Both the position numbers and the translations under genes were made by a program. Below the pieces are notes generated by a model. It saw only the letters and a program-made list of their open reading frames with translations. It was not told where the DNA came from and made no database searches. A DNA stretch of 10,862 nucleotides, taken from assembly GCA_024641895.1 (NCBI GenBank), contig JAHECE010000078.1:1-10862 (forward strand), read 5' to 3'. Below are positions 1-5,184 of this stretch, piece after piece; positions within the stretch are counted from its first letter, which is position 1, and each line of letters opens with the position of its first letter. Source of the DNA: Actinomycetales bacterium. Its GTDB lineage: Bacteria; Actinomycetota; Actinomycetes; Actinomycetales; JAHECE01.

Positions 1-1
1 C

Positions 2-100
2 GCAGCCGAGGCACGCGGGTCGGAAGAACCCGGGCCGAGCGATGATCGGCCGAGCGACGGTCGAACCGGGCCAGGCTCAGACGGCCAGGAGCGCGACTAG
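2..100 (+). CDS. Possible 3' end of a plus-strand gene entering from the left (weak)
   Basis: One plus-strand frame is open from the left edge to a TAG at 98-100 and would encode about 32 hydrophilic, Gly/Asp/Glu/Ser-rich residues ending in GQERD, as a disordered C-terminal tail might. Only about 69% of its codons end in G or C, lower than the genes further right, which argues against it. Other frames here are also partly open, including a minus-strand one from a GTG at 124 to the edge. In mycobacteria a plus-strand zinc-dependent metalloprotease of the Rv3195 type lies in the equivalent neighbourhood, so a similar gene could end here. That is inference from gene order; no domain is visible in so short a piece. 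Confidence 0.2.
   Translation, partial: AAEARGSEEPGPSDDRPSDGRTGPGSDGQERD
33..51. repeat. Small inverted repeat (6-bp stem, 7-base loop)
   Basis: GGCCGA at 33-38 is perfectly complementary to TCGGCC at 46-51, with loop GCGATGA. It lies downstream of the metallopeptidase gene, which ends at 160 on the minus strand, and overlaps the tandem repeat at 35-64. No T-run follows on either strand, so it is at best a weak GC-type terminator. A 6-bp stem in DNA this GC-rich can arise by chance. Confidence 0.3.
35..64. repeat. Two-copy tandem repeat of 15 bp
   Basis: CCGAGCGATGATCGG (35-49) is followed at once by CCGAGCGACGGTCGA (50-64); 12 of 15 positions match. It sits in the apparently non-coding or gene-tail stretch at the left edge. 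It could be a short duplication, part of a terminator or a degenerate binding site. Nothing in the window repeats it again. Confidence 0.35.
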
Positions 101-159
101 CCGGGCGCCACGCAGTCTCGGGCACGGACTCTGCGCCATGTGGTCTGGGACACGAACTC

Positions 160-798
160 CTAGAACAGGGTGCCATCCTCGCCGCAGACCGAGTTCGACG
201 CGCCGTGCGTGGGGACCGCGTCCGGGGCAGGCCCGCCCACGGGAAGAACCCCGTGGGCCTGCGCGTGGACAACCCCGGCGAGGAAGCCTTGAGCTCGGTC
301 CATCTGCGGGTAGGCACTCACGAGCGCCTGGAACCGCGGACCGTGCCCAGACTCGAAGAGGTGGGCCAACTCGTGCACCAGCACCGAGTCGATCACCCAC
401 TCCGGCATCCCCTTGAGCCGGTGCGAGAGCCGGATCGTCCCCTCGGACGGCGTGCAGGAACCCCAGCGAGAGTTCTGGTTGGTCACCCAGCGGACCGAGG
501 AGGGGCGGGCACGACCTCCGAAGTACCGTTGCGACAGGACGACGGCCCGCTCGGCCAGATCCCCCTGTGCCGTGAGCCGGCTCTCCTGAGCCCGGATCCG
601 CACCAGCATGCGCTCGACCCAGTCCGACTCTTCCTTGGCCGACAGGCTTGCCGGGATCACGACGATCGTCTTGCCGTTCTCCCGGAATGCCGTCACCGTT
701 CGCCGGCGCCGTGCGCTGCGACGCACCTCGACGTCGGCTCGCGTCGGCACCGCCTGGTCGGTCGCGGCGGGGCCGCTGAGGGGCTGGCGTCTGGTCAC
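160..798 (-). CDS. YgjP-like (M48-type) zinc metallopeptidase
   Basis: Predicted cytoplasmic zinc protease of the YgjP/DUF45 family (PF01863), which is related to WLM and SprT-type gluzincins; the substrate is unknown. Starting at GTG 798 the protein is 212 residues. The family signature NQNSRWGSC lies at about residues 107-115. The zinc site is HELAH (His142, Glu143, His146), followed after five residues by HGPRF, whose His152 is the likely third ligand. An Arg-rich segment (RRSARRRR) lies near residues 26-33. There is no signal peptide or membrane segment. Possible starts are GTG 849, ATG 828 and GTG 798. I prefer 798 because TAGAGT lies seven bases upstream, which fits a leaderless transcript, and the earlier starts lack a good ribosome site. 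It is divergent from the E1-like gene at 954. The family call is firm; the physiological role is not known. Confidence 0.85.
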   Translation of the reverse strand: MTRRQPLSGPAATDQAVPTRADVEVRRSARRRRTVTAFRENGKTIVVIPASLSAKEESDWVERMLVRIRAQESRLTAQGDLAERAVVLSQRYFGGRARPSSVRWVTNQNSRWGSCTPSEGTIRLSHRLKGMPEWVIDSVLVHELAHLFESGHGPRFQALVSAYPQMDRAQGFLAGVVHAQAHGVLPVGGPAPDAVPTHGASNSVCGEDGTLF

Positions 799-805
799 GA
801 ACCAG

Positions 806-811
806 ACTCTA
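806..811 (-). promoter_or_regulatory. Candidate -10 box for the metallopeptidase gene
   Basis: On the minus strand TAGAGT fits the actinobacterial -10 pattern TANNNT. Seven bases separate it from GTG 798, so transcription would begin on or one base before the start codon. I see no good -35; its expected place is occupied by the palindrome at 829-843. Inference from sequence only. Confidence 0.45.
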
Positions 812-828
812 AGCGGACCCCCTGACAT

Positions 829-843
829 CGCCGACGGTCGGCG
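829..843. promoter_or_regulatory. 15-bp palindrome, possible operator
   Basis: CGCCGAC-G-GTCGGCG is a perfect inverted repeat with 7-bp arms around one central base. It lies in the divergent gap between the metallopeptidase and the E1-like gene, at the -35 position relative to the TAGAGT box. A repressor bound there would block metallopeptidase transcription. If the metallopeptidase started at GTG 849 the palindrome would instead be coding. GC-rich palindromes of this size also occur by chance. Confidence 0.35.
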
Positions 844-907
844 GTCCACAGCCGGCCGACGAGCGCGGCCGCCACCGACCTCGACGTGCCAGGCTCGCCC
901 TCAGCAG

Positions 908-926
908 CCACCGGGGGTGCCGGTGG
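908..926 (+). repeat. Leader hairpin upstream of the E1-like gene
   Basis: CCACCGG (908-914) pairs perfectly with CCGGTGG (920-926) around the loop GGGTG. It ends 14 bases before the ribosome-binding site at 941-946, so if transcription starts upstream it would be a stable 5'-leader structure close to the translation start. There is no U-run, so it does not look like an intrinsic terminator, and no riboswitch class is recognisable. Confidence 0.35.
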
Positions 927-940
927 ACCGGGGCGACGGC

Positions 941-946
941 GGGAGG
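941..946 (+). promoter_or_regulatory. Strong ribosome-binding site for the E1-like gene
   Basis: GGGAGG lies seven bases before GTG 954. The motif and spacing fix this GTG as the start, and contrast with the three genes in this window that seem to have leaderless starts. Confidence 0.75.
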
Positions 947-953
947 CCACCAC

Positions 954-2021
954 GTGGCAGCGCAGGCAGAGGTACGGGTGAGGCTCAAGGAGGGCCTCAG
1001 CGTGCTGTGGCGGGAGCGCGGCGCCGCGCAGATCGGCACCGACCCGCGCTGCGGCGTCGTGCTCCACGGGCTCACCGACGCCGAGCAGGCACTGCTCGAC
1101 CTGGTGCCATCAGGCCTTCCCCTCAAGGAGCTCATCCGAGCCGGGCAGGTGGCCGGCATCGCGGCCGGCCGTGTCCAGACGCTGGTCGATGCCATGGAGC
1201 GGGCGGGCGTCCTGGTCTCCGGTGACGTCGGTCTTCCCGGCACCTCGGGGCAGCGCGGCTCGGCCGCGGCCCAGGCGACGGACGCCGCCTACTGGGGAAG
1301 GCTCCGCCCCGACGGCGACGGCTGGTCCGTGCTGGCTCGCCGACACCGCAGCTCCGTCGCCCTCCTGGGAGCGGGGCGACTGGGGATGCTGATCGCCTCG
1401 GGCCTCGCGACTGCCGGCGTCGGGACCGTCCTGCTCTCGGACCGGTCGCCGGTGAGCGCGCGGGACGTCGCTCCAGGCGCCTTCCGACCGGCCGACGTCG
1501 GACGCTCGCGCGAGACCGCCGGTGCCGAGGTCCTGCTCGTCACGAGGCCGGCGCTACGCACCACAGCAGCGCTCGGGACACGCCCTGACCTGTGCGTCCT
1601 CGTCGACCATGCCGTCGCGAGCCCGGTGCGGTCGAGGCCGCTGGTGCGAGAGGACCTGGCGCACCTGTCGGTCGTGGTCGGCGACGTCGACGTGGTCGTC
1701 GGACCGCTCGTCGTGCCCGGGGACGGCCCGTGCCTGCGTTGCCTCGACCTGCACCGGTGCGACGCCGACGACCGCTGGCCCGCGGTCGCCACCCAGCTCG
1801 CGGCGGAGCCGGAGACCAGCGCCGAGTCGAGCCTGGCGCCGCTGGCCGCGGCCGTGGCCGTCGGCCAGGTGCTGGCCCACCTCGACGGTCGCGTGACCGA
1901 CACCCGTGGCGCGACGCTCGAGGTCGCGGCCATCACGCCGCTCCCGCGTCGCCGGATCTGGACGGCACACCCGGACTGTGGCTGCAGCTGCCTCTCCGAG
2001 ATGCCGTCGACGTCAGGCTGA
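954..2021 (+). CDS. ThiF/E1-like protein, 'TOMM precursor leader peptide-binding' family
   Basis: A 355-residue cytoplasmic protein of the E1/ThiF-like superfamily. Residues 1-95 form a small alpha/beta or winged-helix-like unit, of the kind that binds leader peptides in thiazole/oxazole-modified peptide (TOMM) pathways. Residues 134-165 carry the nucleotide-binding Rossmann start with GAGRLG (139-144) and an Asp at 163. A zinc site is suggested by Cys260-x-x-Cys263 (CLRCLDLHR) and a C-terminal HPDCGCSC with Cys342, Cys344 and Cys346. The usual E1 'NLxRQ' segment is not recognisable and the Lys of the following helix appears as Arg (DVGRSR), so adenylating activity is doubtful. No YcaO cyclodehydratase or precursor peptide is in the window. 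The homologous type of gene occurs near uvrD2 in other actinobacteria (family knowledge). It converges on uvrD2 with a 10-bp gap. The function is unknown and the TOMM name may mislead. Confidence 0.8.
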   Translation: MAAQAEVRVRLKEGLSVLWRERGAAQIGTDPRCGVVLHGLTDAEQALLDLVPSGLPLKELIRAGQVAGIAAGRVQTLVDAMERAGVLVSGDVGLPGTSGQRGSAAAQATDAAYWGRLRPDGDGWSVLARRHRSSVALLGAGRLGMLIASGLATAGVGTVLLSDRSPVSARDVAPGAFRPADVGRSRETAGAEVLLVTRPALRTTAALGTRPDLCVLVDHAVASPVRSRPLVREDLAHLSVVVGDVDVVVGPLVVPGDGPCLRCLDLHRCDADDRWPAVATQLAAEPETSAESSLAPLAAAVAVGQVLAHLDGRVTDTRGATLEVAAITPLPRRRIWTAHPDCGCSCLSEMPSTSG

Positions 2022-2031
2022 GCTACCGGCG

Positions 2032-4164
2032 TCAGAGGCTCGCCGGCTCGAGCGGCGGCGGATCATCACCGCGCACGATCGCGAGCACGGCCGGGCCGTA
2101 CCGGTCGAGCTTGGCCGCGCCGATCCCCCGGATCACCGCCAGCTGACGGAGCTCCCGGGGCTTGGCCGTCGCGATCGCGCTCAACGTCGTGTCGTGCAGA
2201 ACCGTGTAGGCGGGCTTGCTCGTCTCCTGCGCCACGCCGGCCCGCCAGGCCCGCAGCCGCTCGAAGACCTCAGCATCGACCGGCCCGAGCTCGTCAGCCT
2301 TCGTGGCGCTGTGCCGGGCTGCCCGCGCACCCCGGGCCCGCGACCCGGTCTCGGGCCAGATCCCGTCGAGGAACCTGGACGGGCGGCGAGATGCTCGGCC
2401 GCCCACCGTGCGCGCCCGCGCGTAGGACAGGTTGAGGTGCTCCCGGGCCCGGGTGATGCCGACGTAGAGCAGCCGACGCTCCTCCGCGATGGCGTCGTCC
2501 CGCTCGGCGAGGGAGATCGGGAGCAGTCCTTCGCACACGCCGATGAGGAAGACCGCGTCCCACTCGAGTCCCTTGGCGGCGTGCAGCGACGCGAGCGCCA
2601 CTCCCTCGACGGTCGGAGCGTGCTGCGCGGCCGCACGCTCGTCGAGCTCGGCCACGAAGGCCGCGAGATCCGCCCCGCGGGAGGCAGCCAGGTCGTCCGC
2701 CAGCGCGACGAGCGCCGAGAGCGACTCCCACTTCTCCCGCGTGGCGCCACGCGAGTCGGGCGGTTCGGGTGACCAGCCGCCCGAGGCGAGGACATCGCGC
2801 ACGGCCTCGGGCATCGCGCGGTCGACCGGAGAACGCAGCGCGCCTCGAAGCAGGACGAGCGCGTCTCGCACCTCACGACGGGCGAAGAACCGCTCGCCAC
2901 CGCGCACCAGGTAGCCGACACCCGCCGCAGAGAGCGCCTGCTCGATGGCCTCCGACTGCGCGTTGGTCCGGTAGAGCACCGCGATCTCACTGACCCGGGT
3001 GCCCTTGACGATGAGCGCTCGAATCCGCTCCGCGACGCCGCGCGCCTCGTCGGGGTCGTCGTCGTACGCGTCGAACCGCACGGCCGGCCCGGACGGTCGC
3101 TGGGCGACCAGCTCGACCGCGGCGCGCGAACGGGCGGAGCCGGCCTTGGCCAGGACGGCGTTGGCCAGCCCGACCACCTGGGGCGTCGACCGGTAGTCCC
3201 GCACGAGCCGGACCACCTCCGCGCCCGGGTGCGTCCGAGGAAAGTCGATCAGGTAGCGGGGCGTCGCCCCGGTGAAGGAGTAGATCGTCTGGGAGGCGTC
3301 GCCGACGACGCACAGCTCCTTGCGCCCGCCGAGCCACAGGTCCAGGAGTCGCTGCTGAAGGGGGGACACGTCCTGGTACTCGTCGACGACGAAGTGCTTG
3401 TACTGCCCGCGCACGGTCTCTGCGATGTCGGACCGCTCGACGAGGACGCCGACCGTCAGGAGCAGCACGTCCTCGAAGTCGATGACGCCCCGCTCGGTCT
3501 TGGTGTCCTCGTAGACCGAGAGCATGCGGGCGATCGTGGCGGGATCGTGCCCGGCAACTCCCGAGCGCCCCTGGTCGGCGGCAACGCGCACGTAGTCGTC
3601 CTGGGCGACGAGGCTGACCTTGGCCCACTCGATCTCGCCGGCGAGGTCCCGCACGGCCGGGCGGTCGACGTCCAGGCCCAGCCTGCTGGCCGCCTCGGCG
3701 ACGAGGGGTGCCTTGTACTCGACGATCCGGGGCAGTGCACCTCCGACGACCGTCGGCCAGAAATAGGACAGCTGGCGAAGTGCCGCCGCGTGGAAGGTCC
3801 GAGCCTGGACTCCGCCTGCGCCCAGCTCCCGGAGCCGCGTGCGCAGCTCCCCCGCTGCCCGCGCCGTGAACGTGACGGCCAGGACGCTCGCGGGGTTGTA
3901 GACGCCGGCCCGCACGCCGTGCGCGATCCGGTAGGTGATGGCCCGAGTCTTTCCGGTCCCGGCGCCCGCCAGCACGCAGACCGGCCCCGTCAGCGCGGTT
4001 GCGACGGCGCGCTGATCGTCGTCCAGGGCGGCGAGCAGCTCCTCGGAGCCGAGCGCCGGGCGGACAGCGGGAGTCGGGGCGGGTGTGGCGGGCATCGCAG
4101 GGATTCTCGCAGCACGCGCTGACATCGCCCGCGCAGGCGCCTCAGGCCCCCGACATCCGGTCAC
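2032..4164 (-). CDS. uvrD2: ATP-dependent DNA helicase UvrD2 (SF1, HRDC domain)
   Basis: Superfamily 1A 3'-5' DNA helicase of 710 residues from GTG 4164. Motif I is AGAGTGKT (66-73), motif Ia VTFTARAAGEL (97-107), motif II VVDEYQD (259-265), motif III VVGDASQTIYSFTGA (286-300), motif IV RDYRST (322-327), motif V SLHAAKGLEWD (526-536) and motif VI EERRLLYVGITRAREHL (561-577). A C-terminal HRDC domain covers about 630-705. The segment between motif VI and HRDC has no cysteine, whereas mycobacterial UvrD2 has a tetracysteine module there. The start overlaps nudC by 23 bp. GAGGAG seven bases upstream of GTG 4164 supports it, but ATG 4125 or ATG 4095 are possible because the first 23 to 40 residues are low-complexity. 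It is probably co-transcribed with nudC and acts in DNA repair. Confidence 0.95.
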   Translation of the reverse strand: MTGCRGPEAPARAMSARAARIPAMPATPAPTPAVRPALGSEELLAALDDDQRAVATALTGPVCVLAGAGTGKTRAITYRIAHGVRAGVYNPASVLAVTFTARAAGELRTRLRELGAGGVQARTFHAAALRQLSYFWPTVVGGALPRIVEYKAPLVAEAASRLGLDVDRPAVRDLAGEIEWAKVSLVAQDDYVRVAADQGRSGVAGHDPATIARMLSVYEDTKTERGVIDFEDVLLLTVGVLVERSDIAETVRGQYKHFVVDEYQDVSPLQQRLLDLWLGGRKELCVVGDASQTIYSFTGATPRYLIDFPRTHPGAEVVRLVRDYRSTPQVVGLANAVLAKAGSARSRAAVELVAQRPSGPAVRFDAYDDDPDEARGVAERIRALIVKGTRVSEIAVLYRTNAQSEAIEQALSAAGVGYLVRGGERFFARREVRDALVLLRGALRSPVDRAMPEAVRDVLASGGWSPEPPDSRGATREKWESLSALVALADDLAASRGADLAAFVAELDERAAAQHAPTVEGVALASLHAAKGLEWDAVFLIGVCEGLLPISLAERDDAIAEERRLLYVGITRAREHLNLSYARARTVGGRASRRPSRFLDGIWPETGSRARGARAARHSATKADELGPVDAEVFERLRAWRAGVAQETSKPAYTVLHDTTLSAIATAKPRELRQLAVIRGIGAAKLDRYGPAVLAIVRGDDPPPLEPASL

Positions 4165-5104
4165 CGAACCACTCCTCGATCAACGCCCGGGCGATCGAGG
4201 ACCGGTGCGGCAGCAGCACCTCTCCGCTCGCGACGAGCGCCGCCAGGTCAGGCCGCGACACGAACATCGCCGCGGTGACTTCCGCGCCGTCGACCTCGAG
4301 CCGACCTCCGGTGACCGTCGCTCGGAAGCCCAGCATGAGCGAGGAAGGGAAGGGCCACGGCTGCGAGCCCTGGTAGACGAGGCCGCCGATCTCGAGGCCG
4401 CACTCCTCGGCGACCTCCCGGTGGACCGCGGCCTCGAGCGACTCCCCCGGCTCGACGTAGCCGGCCACGAGGGAGAATCGGCGCTGCGGCCACTGCGCTG
4501 CGTGGGCCAGGAGCAGGCGGTCCTGGTCGTCCGTGATCGCGACGATGACCGCGGGGTCCGTCCGCGGGTGGTGGAGCGATCCATCACCCGTGCACCGTCG
4601 AGCCCACCCCGCCAGGGAGATCTCGGTCGGTTCGCCGCACCGCGGGCACCTCGGATGACGTGCGTGCCATGCCGCCAGGGCCACCGCGGAGGAGGCGAGC
4701 CCGGCGTCCCGGTCACCCAGGTCACCCCCGACCTCCCGCAGGCTCGCCCACGAGCGCCCCTCCACGAGGGCCTCGTCGACGACGGGGACTCCCGCGAAGT
4801 CCCGCTCGTCCCCCGCGCTCTCGGACAGGACGCAGACGAGGTAGGCGGCCTCGTCGTCGCGACCCAGGTAGGCGAGCGTCGTCGGCCCGGTCGCTGCGGT
4901 GCCGTCGTGCCCGGTCGGCAGCAGCCCGGGCCCGACGAGGTCCAGGGCGACCCGGCCCGGGGTCATCGCGACGAGGCCGCGATGCACGAGCAGCACCCTC
5001 GTCCCGTCGCCGGCCAGCAGCCGCGGCAGGAGATCCGGCTCAGCCCTGGCGACGCCGTCCGGGTCGACGGCAGAGCGCGACAGAGGCAGCTGTTCGGAGT
5101 CCAC
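4142..5104 (-). CDS. nudC: NAD(+) diphosphatase / RNA deNADding hydrolase NudC
   Basis: Nudix hydrolase of 320 residues that splits NAD(H) into NMN(H) and AMP and, in studied homologues, removes NAD caps from RNA. A non-catalytic N-terminal domain spans about 1-145. The zinc ribbon follows with Cys153-x-x-Cys156 and Cys171; the position of the fourth Cys is Asp174, and His178 or His179 may substitute. The Nudix box is complete at 215-237, from GYVEPGE through REVAEECGL, with metal-binding Glu230, Glu233 and Glu234. SQPWPFPSSLM (247-257) is the NADH-pyrophosphatase signature that separates NudC from other Nudix enzymes. The start is GTG 5104, five bases after a TACGGT -10 box, so the mRNA is probably leaderless. 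It is the first gene of an apparent nudC-uvrD2 operon, and its last codons carry the ribosome site for uvrD2. Confidence 0.96.
   Translation of the reverse strand: MDSEQLPLSRSAVDPDGVARAEPDLLPRLLAGDGTRVLLVHRGLVAMTPGRVALDLVGPGLLPTGHDGTAATGPTTLAYLGRDDEAAYLVCVLSESAGDERDFAGVPVVDEALVEGRSWASLREVGGDLGDRDAGLASSAVALAAWHARHPRCPRCGEPTEISLAGWARRCTGDGSLHHPRTDPAVIVAITDDQDRLLLAHAAQWPQRRFSLVAGYVEPGESLEAAVHREVAEECGLEIGGLVYQGSQPWPFPSSLMLGFRATVTGGRLEVDGAEVTAAMFVSRPDLAALVASGEVLLPHRSSIARALIEEWFGDRMSGA
4172..4177 (-). promoter_or_regulatory. Ribosome-binding site candidate for uvrD2, inside nudC
   Basis: GAGGAG on the minus strand lies seven bases before GTG 4164 and supports a start overlapping the end of nudC by 23 bp, which would couple translation of the two genes. 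The same bases encode a Glu-Glu pair of NudC, so the motif may exist for coding reasons; this limits its weight in choosing the uvrD2 start. Confidence 0.45.
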
Positions 5105-5109
5105 GGCTC

Positions 5110-5115
5110 ACCGTA
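5110..5115 (-). promoter_or_regulatory. Candidate -10 box for nudC, leaderless
   Basis: TACGGT on the minus strand matches TANNNT and ends five bases before GTG 5104, putting the transcription start at the start codon or within a base or two. No Shine-Dalgarno motif precedes that GTG, which fits leaderless translation. No clear -35 is visible. Confidence 0.5.
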
Positions 5116-5150
5116 CGGCGGATTCTCTTCGGCGCGCCGCGCTGCGGGGC

Positions 5151-5178
5151 TTGTCCAGGCCGCTCGGACGCCTACCGT
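5151..5178 (+). promoter_or_regulatory. Candidate promoter for the phosphotransferase gene, leaderless
   Basis: TTGTCC (5151-5156) and TACCGT (5173-5178) are separated by 16 bases and resemble a housekeeping -35/-10 pair. Six bases then separate the -10 box from GTG 5185, so the mRNA would begin exactly with the start codon. No Shine-Dalgarno motif is present. Together with the oppositely oriented nudC box it makes a compact divergent promoter within 80 bp. Confidence 0.55.
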
Positions 5179-5184
5179 TGTCCG

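Noticed and set aside
111..135. Terminator hairpin between the left-edge sequence and the metallopeptidase
   Set aside because: CGCAG (111-115) and CTGCG (131-135) can pair, but the stem is only 5 bp around a 15-base loop and has no T-run.
42..416. Plus-strand and minus-strand open frames at the left end (42-416 and 77-400)
   Set aside because: Both overlap the conserved zinc-binding part of the metallopeptidase in other frames and encode Arg/Pro-rich sequence without any motif.
799..953. A short ribosomal-peptide precursor gene beside the E1-like protein
   Set aside because: The gap has no small frame with a ribosome site and a Cys/Ser/Thr-rich core; frames crossing it are shadows of the neighbouring genes.
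2022..2031. whiB7, which neighbours uvrD2 in mycobacteria
   Set aside because: Only 10 bp separate uvrD2 from the E1-like gene, and no small four-cysteine WhiB frame is present elsewhere in the window.
4660..5184. Upstream extension of the phosphotransferase
   Set aside because: It runs antisense through nudC, is low-complexity Arg/Pro-rich sequence and skips the promoter region; the leaderless GTG 5185 fits better.
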